NCBI RefSeq assembly: GCF_010669285.1
Contig: NZ_CP048711.1
Location: forward strand, 2,542,001 to 2,606,000
Origin: Kineobactrum salinum
GTDB taxonomy: Bacteria > Pseudomonadota > Gammaproteobacteria > Pseudomonadales > Halieaceae
DNA length: 64,000 nucleotides
Reading direction: 5' to 3'
The position numbers and the translations under genes were made by a program. Shown here piece by piece: positions 8,032 to 16,443 of the stretch (its first letter is position 1; each line of letters opens with the position of its first letter). Under the pieces are notes generated by a model. The model was not told the DNA's origin. It ran no database searches and saw only the letters and a program-made list of their open reading frames with translations.

Positions 8032-8480
8032 GTGAGCAGATGATCGACGCCCCGCAGAGCATACCCCAGGCCACGGTCTCGAGCGCCCTCGCGAGGTCAC
8101 TAATCACGGCTGCCATCGACTATGCAACGACGAAGGGGCAACCCTTCGTAGTCGCCGTGGCCGACTCATCCGGCGTCTTGAAGTCGTATGACCGTATGGA
8201 CGGTGCCCCGCTGCTGTCGGTCGACATTGCGCAGAACAAGGCCTACACGGCAGCAGCTTTTAGTATCGCCACACACGTGTGGCACGACTTCATCAAGGAC
8301 GACGCCCCTCTGCGCATGGGGATTGTGCACACGCCACGGCTGGTGACGTTTGGTGGTGGCTACCCGATCAAGGTGAACGGAACGGTAGTCGGTGGGATCG
8401 GTGTCTCCGGCGGTCACTACAGCGACGACATGGAGATCGCCCTCGCGGCCCTGCAGGCCTGCGGACTGCCGGGTGATTGA
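8028..8480 (+). CDS. HbpS/GlcG-family (DUF336) protein (copy 1)
   Basis: The 150-residue protein has the DUF336 pattern: GQPFVVAVADSSGVLKSYDRMDGAPLLSVDIAQNKAYTA in separate blocks, then a Gly-rich strand GGGYPIKVNGTVVGGIGVSGG and an ALAAL helix. Members include the haem-binding HbpS and GlcG of the glycolate locus, and DUF336 proteins often accompany catabolic oxidoreductases. No signal peptide is seen, so it is probably cytoplasmic. ATG 8028 overlaps the upstream stop by 4 bp (ATGA). The exact function is unknown. Confidence 0.82.
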   Translation: MSEQMIDAPQSIPQATVSSALARSLITAAIDYATTKGQPFVVAVADSSGVLKSYDRMDGAPLLSVDIAQNKAYTAAAFSIATHVWHDFIKDDAPLRMGIVHTPRLVTFGGGYPIKVNGTVVGGIGVSGGHYSDDMEIALAALQACGLPGD

Positions 8481-8679
8481 GCAACAACAGCACGACTTCC
8501 CTCGCGCGGTCCGTACTTGTAGCGCTTCGCGCCGCCCCACCTTTGGCTACTGATCTGGGAAATAGCGCAATGGAAGTCACTTGCCAAAGTAGAGGTGTTC
8601 GTGCAGAACCTCGCGGGGTGCAGCTCAAGCGACAGCGACTCCAGCAGCTCACCATCGGTGGGCTCACAGGAGTCAGTGA

Positions 8680-8833
8680 TATCCGACTAGCTCGCTGCGA
8701 TCCCGAAGATGATCAACGCCGGAAAGAATGGATTTCCGTGGCGGCGGCCATCATCTTACTCTCCTTCGACCTCGCCCAACAGACGCCCGGTTCGGACTTC
8801 CACATCGACTCCGGCGTAAACCTGTACGGCTAA
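8680..8833 (+). pseudogene. possible short-chain dehydrogenase C-terminal relic
   Basis: The 370-bp gap between the HbpS-like gene and the second amidohydrolase has no convincing intact gene. Its last 30 or so in-frame codons (stop 8831-8833) read LAQQTPGSDFHIDSGVNLYG. This resembles the SDR C-terminus in which a TGSD or TGQ turn is followed by a VDGG strand. The rest of the SDR fold is not recognisable. I treat it as a relic of a deleted gene; confidence is low. Confidence 0.35.
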
Positions 8834-8851
8834 TCGCGGGGAGGGTAAACC

Positions 8852-9949
8852 ATGTACAAGGGACATTTCGTGATCGATGCGGTCGGTCACACCTACGACT
8901 TCAGCGCCGACAACCGGAAGGCTGATGTACCAATCGAGGCATACAACGGCTTCATAGCATGGCTGCACGGCTACGGCCACGTGCCACTGGAGAAGACCTC
9001 AGACGGATACCTGCTGACGCTGGATGAGTGGGCCGGCGGATGGACCACGAAGGAGCTTCTCGACACGTTCTTTGTCGAGAGCGGTGTCGACATGGTCGCC
9101 ATGCACGCCGTGAACTTCTATAACCTATTCAAGCGCGGTGCGAACCCTTGGGAACAATGCCTCGCAGTGAAAGAGGCAGCTCCGGATCGTGTCCTGCTCT
9201 ATGCTGCCGTAGACCCGTTGTCCGATCGCATGGCTGAGTTCGAGAAGATGGCCGAAGCTGCCGAGCGAGGCATCAACGGTTTCAAGTTCTACCCCGTGAG
9301 TGGTTTGATTGACGCGCGCAACCATGCGATCAGTTACTCGTTCGCCGACGACGCCATCTATCCGTACTTCGAGTTCGCCCGGTCCCTTGGTGTCAAACAC
9401 ATGGCGATCCACAAGGCAGTGCCCACTGGCCCTGGGCCCAACAAGCACGACAGGCCCGACGATGTGGCCGCTGTCGCGGCCTCCTTTCCGGATATGACCT
9501 TTGAGGTCGTTCACTCCGGCTGGGCATTCCTTGAGGACTGTGCAGTACAGATGACGCTCAATCCGAATGTCTTCGCAAACCTCGAGACGACTGCTAACAC
9601 CATCGTCAAAATGCCGCGGCGGTTCGCGCGGGCGGTTGGAACATTGCTTGCAGTAGCCCCCGATCGAGTTCTGTTTGGATCGGGAGCACCACTTACTCAT
9701 CCCCAGCCTATCATCGAGGCCATCGCCGACTTCAAGATGCCGGCCGATCTCGTGGACGAAGGATTCCCCGAATTCACCGACGAGGTGAAGGCCAACTTGC
9801 TGGGACTCAACATGGCACGCCTGCACGACATCGACGTTGCGGTCGCCCAGAGCACGATTCAGGATGACGAATGGTCGGAAACGCGCCGTGTCTACGAGGC
9901 CGAGGGCCGTCCACCTTGGGCAAGAAAACGTCGGAGGATCACGGGTTGA
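8852..9949 (+). CDS. amidohydrolase-2 family protein with altered metal site (B-type)
   Basis: The 365-residue TIM-barrel protein is a distant paralogue of the A-type enzyme. It shares the N-terminal pattern with Asp9, Val11 and His13 (IDAVGH), a central IHKAVP, a VVHSGW strand and a C-terminal ENYARL-like LNMARLHDID block. The barrel-end GSD is GSG (Gly278), so the usual catalytic Asp is missing. The first His of HxH is also absent, as in the A-type protein. ATG 8852 follows GGGGAGGG, a strong ribosome site. Its TGA overlaps the TTG start of the DUF59 gene. A and B could form a hetero-complex, but that is speculation. Confidence 0.8.
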   Translation: MYKGHFVIDAVGHTYDFSADNRKADVPIEAYNGFIAWLHGYGHVPLEKTSDGYLLTLDEWAGGWTTKELLDTFFVESGVDMVAMHAVNFYNLFKRGANPWEQCLAVKEAAPDRVLLYAAVDPLSDRMAEFEKMAEAAERGINGFKFYPVSGLIDARNHAISYSFADDAIYPYFEFARSLGVKHMAIHKAVPTGPGPNKHDRPDDVAAVAASFPDMTFEVVHSGWAFLEDCAVQMTLNPNVFANLETTANTIVKMPRRFARAVGTLLAVAPDRVLFGSGAPLTHPQPIIEAIADFKMPADLVDEGFPEFTDEVKANLLGLNMARLHDIDVAVAQSTIQDDEWSETRRVYEAEGRPPWARKRRRITG

Positions 9950-10413
9950 ACGAAACGCTCGGTGACGCCGTCATTGATGCGCTCGATCGTGTCATCGATC
10001 CGTGCAGCCTGGGGCGAGGAGTCCCGGCCGGACTGGAAGCCATGGGTATGGTCAAGCGGGTAGAGACGGACGAGGCGAAGCGGTTGGTCTCCGTGACGCT
10101 ACAGCTCACTTCTCCCGCATGTCACTTCCAGAGTTGGTTCTTTGAGCGCGTGCGGGAGGAGGTGCTTTCTATTCCCGGAGTGGAGGAATGCTCGGTGTCA
10201 TTCAGCAAAGACTTCGATTGGTCGGACGACTCGATGAGTCCTGCCCTCAAGGAGCGGCTAAGCCAACGTCGTCGTCACCAGCTGGAGTTAACAACAATGC
10301 AATCGCAAGATAACCCGCTCGGTGGCAGCGTGGCGCGCCGGTGCGCGCCCATTTCGCCATGTGAGCATGAAACTATCCCCTTGGCCGCGTCGGCGGCCAA
10401 AGTTGACTCGTGA
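9946..10413 (+). CDS. MIP18/DUF59 family (PaaD/SufT-like) protein
   Basis: The core (about residues 1-105) matches DUF59: DALDRVIDPCSLG, a GMV-beta strand, TSPACHFQSWFFERVREEVLSIPGVEECSV. DUF59 proteins assist Fe-S maturation (SufT, CIA2) or phenylacetyl-CoA epoxidase (PaaD). The start is TTG 9946, which overlaps the upstream TGA (TTGA) and has GGAGG 8 bp before it, strongly favouring this start. After residue 115 a roughly 40-residue tail lacks family likeness and may be read-through into rearranged DNA. With the NifU-like gene this gives two Fe-S-type helpers in one catabolic cluster. Confidence 0.78.
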   Translation: MNETLGDAVIDALDRVIDPCSLGRGVPAGLEAMGMVKRVETDEAKRLVSVTLQLTSPACHFQSWFFERVREEVLSIPGVEECSVSFSKDFDWSDDSMSPALKERLSQRRRHQLELTTMQSQDNPLGGSVARRCAPISPCEHETIPLAASAAKVDS

Positions 10414-10564
10414 ACATTCTCGGCGCGTTGCCTTCTGGCTAGCCTCGCGATTTGCGGCGGGCTCCAAGTCGTAGCGAAGCTTCAAGTGCGTCAATCGTCA
10501 AGTACTGACTCGGCCGCCGTCCACGATTTCGCGGACACTGAAATGCAAAATATTGGCATAGCAC

Positions 10565-10773
10565 GGAATCGGCATGCCGTCGTTGCCGCTCACATGCCCC
10601 ATACGACGTTGTTCAAGATGGCGGTTGCAATGGACAAGCCGTGCCGCTCGCCCCATCCATGTTCACTTCCCGCCCGCCTATTTCTACTCTCTCTCAGAGA
10701 TTGTATGCGATTGGCTGAATATGCGGCATATACGGCTTGACATCCCAGTCGAATCTTCACTATTGTACACAAT
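10565..10773 (+). promoter_or_regulatory. leader promoter with two GntR-type palindromes (copy B)
   Basis: ATTGTATGCGAT lies at 10700-10711 and ATTGTACACAAT at 10762-10773, again 62 bp apart. TTGACA 10737-10742 and TATTGT 10761-10766 have an 18-bp spacer. About 130 bp of upstream leader (from 10565) is shared with the 19.0- and 22.0-kb leaders, but not with the 6.4-kb copy. The leader differs from copy A at several positions, whereas the gene that follows is identical. Confidence 0.78.
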
Positions 10774-10961
10774 TAACGGAGGCTGTGATGCGGCGCCCCT
10801 GTCCGGAGCCATCAGATGGCCGGGAGGTATGCTGTCTCAGCACCAGGACGAGGTCAGAGGCGACTGGCTCGAAGACGGTGGCGACTGACACATCCGATCT
10901 TCTGGCCGAAGCTTGCGGACCAGCCTATAAGACAGGCCCAGTAGGGCAAGAAGGAACAACT

Positions 10962-11972
10962 ATGAAAGACGGCATGTTTGTGTTCGACCAGGTGGTTCAC
11001 ATGTATGACAACCGCCCCAGCAACCTGGGCAAGAACGGTGACAAGGTCGTTCAGAGCCTGATCGGCATGGGCCAGCTTTTTTCGACCCCCGAGCTTCCCG
11101 CGAATGATCACTTCGTCGATGAGCAATTGAGCCTCGAGGAGGCACATCGGATCCTTTTTGAGGAGTCGGACACCGACATCGCGATGGCGCAGACCGTCCC
11201 GTTGTTCGGCTGGTGGAAGGACGGTTTCTCGCCGGCCCAGCGTCAGCACGCTCTGCAAGAGGCCTATCCGGAGAAGGTGGTCTTTTGTGGCGGCGTTGAT
11301 CCGCAGTATCAGGGTCTTGATGGAGCCCGGCGCGAGATGGAGCGTCAAGTCCGGGAATGGGGGGCGGTGAGCTTCAAGTTCTACCAGGCTCACGAGAACT
11401 CGCTCAGTTGGAGAATCGATGACCGCAAGATCGCCTATCCCCTGTGGGAGAAGGCGCTGGAGCTGGGGATCACGAACGTGCAGTTCCACAAGGGAGTGCC
11501 GTTCGGAACTGAGCGCATGGAGCACATGAATCCGACGGACATGCAGCAGGCCGCCTTCGACTTTCCGGAGCTGACTTTCATCATTCACCATCTGGGGGAC
11601 CCGTACATTGACGAGAGCATCAGTCTCGCGGCACGCAACCCGAACATCTGGATGTCGCTGTCGGCATGGATCAACGTGTACCCCATCATGCCGCGAGAGG
11701 CTTTGAAACGCCTCGGCAAGGCCCTGATGTACGTCGGCCCGGAGCGACTGCTGTGGGGCACAGAGGCGTTCGTGTGGCCCAACGTGCAGGGCTACATTGA
11801 CCTCTTTGCGAACCTCGAGATGCCTGAGGATCTCATGGACGGTTACGGGTTTCCCCAGATCACCCGCGAGATGAAGCGCGCGATCTTTGGCGAGAACTAC
11901 GCCCGCCTCCTGAAAATGGACGTCGGCGAGGTGCTCAAGACCCGGTACGGAAGCGATGACCGCTATGAGTAA
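10962..11972 (+). CDS. amidohydrolase-2 family protein with altered metal site (A-type, copy 2)
   Basis: The 1,011-bp gene appears identical base for base to 6672-7682, and the match extends from 10903 to 12056. The same residues are altered (Val11, Glu268). ATG 10962 is kept as the start. In this copy only, the leader ATG at 10788 with GGAGG is in frame and would add 58 residues. It is followed by a truncated NifU-like gene and then a TonB-dependent receptor, so the operon context differs from copies 1 and 3. Confidence 0.8.
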   Translation: MKDGMFVFDQVVHMYDNRPSNLGKNGDKVVQSLIGMGQLFSTPELPANDHFVDEQLSLEEAHRILFEESDTDIAMAQTVPLFGWWKDGFSPAQRQHALQEAYPEKVVFCGGVDPQYQGLDGARREMERQVREWGAVSFKFYQAHENSLSWRIDDRKIAYPLWEKALELGITNVQFHKGVPFGTERMEHMNPTDMQQAAFDFPELTFIIHHLGDPYIDESISLAARNPNIWMSLSAWINVYPIMPREALKRLGKALMYVGPERLLWGTEAFVWPNVQGYIDLFANLEMPEDLMDGYGFPQITREMKRAIFGENYARLLKMDVGEVLKTRYGSDDRYE

Positions 11973-12102
11973 CCCGGAGAGCCCAGGGATGAGCCTCTCG
12001 GACGCGCAGCTCAAGGAGGCAGTTGAGCTCGTCCTGGTCGAGCATGTCGATCGCTTTCTGGGCTTAGGATTTTCGAAGAATAAATTCGAAAAAGCCTTTT
12101 AG
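11965..12102 (+). pseudogene. truncated NifU-like gene (5' part only)
   Basis: The first 31 codons match the NifU-like gene at 7675 up to the VEHVDRF block. Identity ends at 12056, and the frame then reads into unrelated AT-rich sequence and stops at TAG 12100-12102. The CxxC pair is lost. The junction with the AT-rich receptor leader is the same as in the 19.4-kb copy, so the join happened before these copies diverged. Confidence 0.8.
12070..12092. promoter_or_regulatory. perfect 8-bp inverted repeat upstream of the TonB receptor
   Basis: TTTTCGAA (12070-12077) and TTCGAAAA (12085-12092) are separated by 7 bp. The element is conserved at 19476-19498 before the second receptor copy, with one loop change. 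It lies 38 bp before the receptor start and could be an operator or an RNA hairpin that affects translation. Confidence 0.5.
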
Positions 12103-12130
12103 AATAATCACTCACGAAATGAGAACTCAC

Positions 12131-14392
12131 ATGGTGGCGATACTAATGCTGTTACGCGAAAAAATAACTCCGTATATCTTAAGCCTTCTTCTTCTATCGA
12201 TTAGTGCCACGGTTTCGTCGCAGACCATCGAAAGAGCAGGTGCAATCGAAGAAATAGTTGTAACGGCACAAAAACGAGAACAGCGACTTTTAGATGTGCC
12301 TGTCTCTGTAACTGTGCTTTCAGGAGAGAATCTCTATGATATGCGACTTCAGGAACCCATAGATCTGGCACGACACACCCCAGGGCTTACCGTAACAGGC
12401 CCCCAAGGTACGATCTTCTCGATTCGGGGTGTCGGGCTCAATGACTTTTCACCTAATAATAATCCCGGTACAAGTGTTTATTTTGACCAGGTCGTAGTCC
12501 CGTTTCATCCGATGACGGATGTTCAAATGTTCGACCTTGAAAGAGTTGAAGTTCTGAGGGGCCCTCAGGGCACTTTATATGGCCGAAATAATACCGGGGG
12601 AGCTATAAACTTTATAAGCCGAAAGCCCTCAGAAGATCTTGAAGGTTTCGCCAGCCTTGGTTACGGAAACTATGATACCTTTGAGTTTGAGGGAGCACTT
12701 GGTGGGCCGTTAACTGAAACGCTTACAGGCAGGCTTTCGTTTACTACAAAACACCGTACAGACGGTTATCAATACAACCGGTTTCTCAATGAGGACCATG
12801 GTGAATTGGATCGAAGCGCGGCAAGGCTGCAACTATTGTGGACGCCGAACGAGGATTTTGATCTGTTATTCAATTGGCATGGTGGTACCGAGGATTCTGA
12901 TGCTTCTTTATATGAACATGGTCCTTTTGTTGATCGCGTAACTGGAGCCGCTCCCTGCGCTTCAAAAGTTGCAGGAAATCACGATCCGATAAATTGTATA
13001 GATAGGTATGGGTATTCAGACCCCGACGGCGACCCCTTTACATCCGATCACGATTGCAAATACGGATGTTATAAAAAACGTGACACATGGGGCTCGTCCG
13101 TAACTATCAATTTCGCTTTGCCGCGCGTGATCTTGACTTCGATAACGGGTTACATGACTTACGATTCAGACATAAACACCGATAATGATGCTACCCCCAC
13201 TGTAGGTGTTGATGTCACGGTTAAAGAAGAAGCGGACTCATGGTCACAGGAGATCCGCTTTGCTTCAGACGAATCCTGGCCCGTTGACTGGATCGCTGGC
13301 CTTTATTATACCGATGATCAATTTGACGGTATACAGATTGCAGACACAAAGGATTACCCGGATTTGAACGACCTGTTATACACAGAATTTGTGCAGGAAA
13401 CTGAGTCTTATGCAGGTTTCGGCCGGATCGAGGTGCCCCTCAATGAGGAATGGTCGGTCTTTGGTGGTATCAGGTATACCGATGAAACCAAGAAATTTGT
13501 AGGGGGCTCATCAGTAACGAACCCGTATGGCAACAGTGTATTTGCATCACTTTTTCCGCCAGGCGCAGACACATTGCAACTGACTTATGCTGATAGCGAA
13601 ATCAGTGAAAAGGAATGGACAGGTGAAATTGGCGCGAACTGGAAGCCGCATGATAACTGGATGCTCTATGCAAAATGGAGCACAGGATTCAAAAGTGGCG
13701 GTTACAACGGCGTGTTCACCGGAAACAATGCCGCGCTTGAACCATTTGGCAAAGAGGTGCTTGACGCTGTAGAGACTGGATTCAAGGCTCAGATACTGGA
13801 TGGAAGAATGCAGTTTAATTCGTCATTCTACTATTATGATTACCAGGATTTTCAGGCATTTCGTTTTGAGTTGGACAGCGGAGTTCCCTTATCACTTTTG
13901 TCTAATGCTGGTGATATGAAGATGTTCGGGATTGAATCAGAAGTGCTATGGGCTCCTGCAGACGGTTTGGTGCTCGCTGGGGGGCTTAGCTGGGTCGATG
14001 CAGAGGTAGCTAAAGACGCGCCAGGTTCCAGTTTGAAGGGGAATACTCCCGCAAATACTCCTGAGTGGTCTATTAACGGCAGTATCGACTATGAGTTTCC
14101 CATTGGCTCGACTGGGCTGAACGGTTTTACGCACGTGGACTTCTCATGGCAAGATGATACGAACTTCACAATTACAAACACACCTATATTCAAGCAGGAA
14201 CCGTTCTGGCTAATGAACGTTCGTTTAGGAGTCAGGTCACCCGATCAGAAATACGAATTGGCATTCTGGGTTGAAAATCTGATGGACGAAGAATATCTGG
14301 TGGATATCCTTGATGCCCAGAACGGAACTGCTGATCTACGTACGTACGCTCTGCCGCGTACTTATGGTTTGACAGCTCGATATAAATGGTAG
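12131..14392 (+). CDS. TonB-dependent outer-membrane receptor (copy 1, intact)
   Basis: The 753-residue protein has an N-terminal signal segment (LSLLLLSISATVSSQ), a TonB box near EEIVVTA, a plug domain (RLLDVPVSVTVLSG, FSIRGVGLNDF, VEVLRGPQGTLYGRNNTGGAINFISRKP) and a 22-strand-type barrel ending in an aromatic residue (TARYKW). It belongs to the large class of TonB receptors used for uptake of hydrophobic or aromatic substrates as well as siderophores; the ligand is not predictable. I chose ATG 12131 because the homologue at 19536 starts there; ATG 12119 is in frame upstream. Its base composition is clearly more AT-rich than the neighbouring genes, which suggests a separate origin. Confidence 0.9.
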   Translation: MVAILMLLREKITPYILSLLLLSISATVSSQTIERAGAIEEIVVTAQKREQRLLDVPVSVTVLSGENLYDMRLQEPIDLARHTPGLTVTGPQGTIFSIRGVGLNDFSPNNNPGTSVYFDQVVVPFHPMTDVQMFDLERVEVLRGPQGTLYGRNNTGGAINFISRKPSEDLEGFASLGYGNYDTFEFEGALGGPLTETLTGRLSFTTKHRTDGYQYNRFLNEDHGELDRSAARLQLLWTPNEDFDLLFNWHGGTEDSDASLYEHGPFVDRVTGAAPCASKVAGNHDPINCIDRYGYSDPDGDPFTSDHDCKYGCYKKRDTWGSSVTINFALPRVILTSITGYMTYDSDINTDNDATPTVGVDVTVKEEADSWSQEIRFASDESWPVDWIAGLYYTDDQFDGIQIADTKDYPDLNDLLYTEFVQETESYAGFGRIEVPLNEEWSVFGGIRYTDETKKFVGGSSVTNPYGNSVFASLFPPGADTLQLTYADSEISEKEWTGEIGANWKPHDNWMLYAKWSTGFKSGGYNGVFTGNNAALEPFGKEVLDAVETGFKAQILDGRMQFNSSFYYYDYQDFQAFRFELDSGVPLSLLSNAGDMKMFGIESEVLWAPADGLVLAGGLSWVDAEVAKDAPGSSLKGNTPANTPEWSINGSIDYEFPIGSTGLNGFTHVDFSWQDDTNFTITNTPIFKQEPFWLMNVRLGVRSPDQKYELAFWVENLMDEEYLVDILDAQNGTADLRTYALPRTYGLTARYKW

Positions 14393-14410
14393 GAGGTGCG
14401 GCTAGGGAGA

Positions 14411-14434
14411 GAAGGCCTTCACGGCCTTTCTTTT
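14411..14434 (+). terminator. rho-independent terminator after the TonB receptor
   Basis: The stem AAGGCC/GGCCTT (14412-14417 and 14423-14428) with a 5-nt loop is followed by TCTTTT. A similar stem-loop follows the second receptor copy at 21812-21838. It would separate the receptor from the soxC-like gene. Confidence 0.65.
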
Positions 14435-14497
14435 CCCCCAACAGCTGCAAGCATACCTAGCCGCAAACCGTTAGCACAACCCCTAGGAGGACTACCT

Positions 14498-15790
14498 ATG
14501 GATAGCGAAAAGACTAACAGTCGGAGACAGTTTCTGGCAAAGGGGGCTGCCTTCACCGGGCTAGCCCTGCCTTTTGGAGCGGCAAAAGCTCAATTTGGGG
14601 CGGAAATGGAAGGACTTCACCCCCGGAGATACGATGTAGTCAACGCGACGGATGAAAGGGGATTCAGTCTCGCTTATGGCTCACGTGCCAAGTTCGAAAC
14701 ACCACAGCGTATCGCGTCAACAACAGCGAATGGCGCAGTCTTGGGTGCATATACACCGCTCCAGGATTTGGACGGGATCATCACGCCATCATCGCTTCAT
14801 TTCATAGCGCTCCATTATGCTGACGCTCCTCCGATAATTGATCCTCGAGAGCATCGCCTCCTCATCCATGGTCTGGTGGACCGACCTTTGGAATTTACGG
14901 TAGACGAGGTGAAGAAATTTCCTTCCGTAAACCGAGTTCATTTTCTGGAATGCGCTGGAAACAGCGCCCCTTTGTTTCATGAGGATGCGCGGACAGCCCA
15001 GACAATTCATGGCTGGACCAGTTGCAGCATGTGGAGTGGAGTGTTGTTGTCCACATTGTTGCAGCAAGCTGGTGTTCAAAAAAAGGCACGTTGGATTCTA
15101 GCGGAAGGAGCGGATGGGGCTAAGCACACATTCAGCATCCCGCTGGAGAAGGCTATGGATGACTGTATAGTGGCATACGGACAGAATGGAGAGGCAGTCC
15201 GCCCCGAACAGGGTTATCCTTTGAGGCTTATAGTCCCAGGCTTTATAGGAGTTGCCAACGTAAAATACCTGAGGCGACTCAAGCTGGTAGATGAACCACA
15301 TATGACCCGTTGGGAAACTACCGGCTACGTTACGGCGCGTCCGAATCTGCGTGGAAAGGCACTGTGGTTCGATCACGAGTGGGGGCCTAAATCGGTGATC
15401 ACCCGTCCCTCCGGCGGGCAGCGGCTCGAGGCCCCCGGATACCACCAGATTACTGGCTTGGCGTGGTCGGGTGCGGGCTCTGTTCGCCGTGTGGAAATCT
15501 CCACCAATGGCGGCCGTACATGGAAAGATGCCGAGGTTGAGGGGCCGGCGTATCGGAAAGCACATACCCGGTTTCGCATGGATTGGAGGTGGAAAGGAGG
15601 TGGGGCTGAGCTTCAGTCCCGCTGCACTGATGATCTTGGAAACGTTCAACCAACGCAGGCCGAATTGGCACAGCTCATAGGTGCCCCGGGCCCGGAGTGG
15701 TTCAAAAAAACCGGCATAATTATCCACGACAATCATATTCAACCATGGAGGGTCGATCGAGATGGGACGGTGCACAATGCGTTACTTTAA
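14498..15790 (+). CDS. SoxC/sulfite-oxidase-family molybdenum oxidoreductase
   Basis: The 430-residue protein has a Tat signal (SRRQFLAKG, residues 8-16), the oxidoreductase molybdopterin domain with the Mo-ligating Cys in HFLECAGNSA (Cys152), HGWTSCSMWSG, the GYPLRLIVPG strand, and a C-terminal Mo-co dimerisation domain (VEISTNGGRTW). It resembles SoxC, the catalytic part of sulfane dehydrogenase SoxCD, and related periplasmic sulfite dehydrogenases. ATG 14498 follows AGGAGG by 7 bp. It overlaps a c-type cytochrome gene, as expected of soxCD or sorAB. No soxA, B, X, Y or Z gene is present, so the substrate may be an organic or inorganic sulfur compound of another pathway. Confidence 0.85.
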   Translation: MDSEKTNSRRQFLAKGAAFTGLALPFGAAKAQFGAEMEGLHPRRYDVVNATDERGFSLAYGSRAKFETPQRIASTTANGAVLGAYTPLQDLDGIITPSSLHFIALHYADAPPIIDPREHRLLIHGLVDRPLEFTVDEVKKFPSVNRVHFLECAGNSAPLFHEDARTAQTIHGWTSCSMWSGVLLSTLLQQAGVQKKARWILAEGADGAKHTFSIPLEKAMDDCIVAYGQNGEAVRPEQGYPLRLIVPGFIGVANVKYLRRLKLVDEPHMTRWETTGYVTARPNLRGKALWFDHEWGPKSVITRPSGGQRLEAPGYHQITGLAWSGAGSVRRVEISTNGGRTWKDAEVEGPAYRKAHTRFRMDWRWKGGGAELQSRCTDDLGNVQPTQAELAQLIGAPGPEWFKKTGIIIHDNHIQPWRVDRDGTVHNALL

Positions 15791-16391
15791 TCTTTTCGTT
15801 CTAGTCATGACTCTGAGTGGTGGTCTTCCTGCGCTGGCAGAGGATCGCCCTTATAGCCGTCTGGGCGCGACTCCCACTCCAGAGAAAATCAAGGCCTGGG
15901 ACACTGCAATTGGTCCTAAGGGAGAGGAGCTTCCCTCGGGAAGTGGAACGGCCAAGGAGGGAGCGCCAATCTTTGCCGCTCAGTGCGCTATGTGCCATAG
16001 AGTTGGTTCGGCGTTAGTAGCATACGAGGACACCCTTTATATGCGAATGACTAGTGCGCTGGTGGGCGGGAGAGAATTGCTCGCCGGTCCTAATCCGATA
16101 GTAACGGTAGGGAATTTTTGGCCATATGCGACCGCATTATGGGATTACATCAACCGGGCCATGCCCCAATTTGCGCCGGGCTCGCTCAACCCCGATGAGG
16201 TTTACGCGCTGAGTGCCTGGATCCTCTTCAAGAATGGCATCATCGAAGAAGATGAAGTTATGGACGCTCAGAGCCTACCAAAAGTTCGAATGCCGAATCG
16301 AGATGGGTTTGTCCCCGGCTCTCCAGATTGGAAGAAGTACAATGAATGCAACCCTAGAGACCCGGAATGTTCCGACAGGCTTATGGAGTAG
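15777..16391 (+). CDS. periplasmic c-type cytochrome (SoxD-like partner)
   Basis: The 204-residue protein has a signal peptide (FNLFVLVMTLSGGLPALA) and one haem c site, CAMCH at Cys70-Cys73-His74. A Met near KVRMPNRDGF may be the distal ligand. It is shorter than two-haem SoxD and closer to single-haem cytochromes that accept electrons from SoxC-like enzymes. I chose ATG 15777, which gives a standard signal peptide; an upstream ATG at 15762 is possible. The start lies inside the end of the soxC-like gene, so the two are translationally coupled. Confidence 0.82.
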   Translation: MRYFNLFVLVMTLSGGLPALAEDRPYSRLGATPTPEKIKAWDTAIGPKGEELPSGSGTAKEGAPIFAAQCAMCHRVGSALVAYEDTLYMRMTSALVGGRELLAGPNPIVTVGNFWPYATALWDYINRAMPQFAPGSLNPDEVYALSAWILFKNGIIEEDEVMDAQSLPKVRMPNRDGFVPGSPDWKKYNECNPRDPECSDRLME

Positions 16392-16443
16392 GTGATCGGT
16401 CAGAAGGGTTCAGAATATTTTATCAACAAGTTCAGAGGCATAA

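Larger units (their letters stand above)
6347..8482 (+). repeat. 2.1-kb direct repeat, copy 1 (leader + amidohydrolase + nifU-like + hbpS-like)
   Basis: This block recurs at 22131-24266 with a constant offset of 15,784 bp. I saw only two base differences: at 8197/23981 (t/c) and at 8400/24184 (c/t region), both silent in the HbpS-like gene. The homology starts inside the leader and ends just after the HbpS-like stop codon. A shorter version (6613-7766) also matches 10903-12056. Such near-identity next to diverged flanks points to recent duplication or gene conversion. Confidence 0.9.

Noticed and set aside
8477-8833. 118-codon frame starting at TTG after the HbpS-like gene
   Set aside because: Only its last 30 codons resemble a family (SDR C-terminus) and the start has no ribosome site, so it is listed as a relic.
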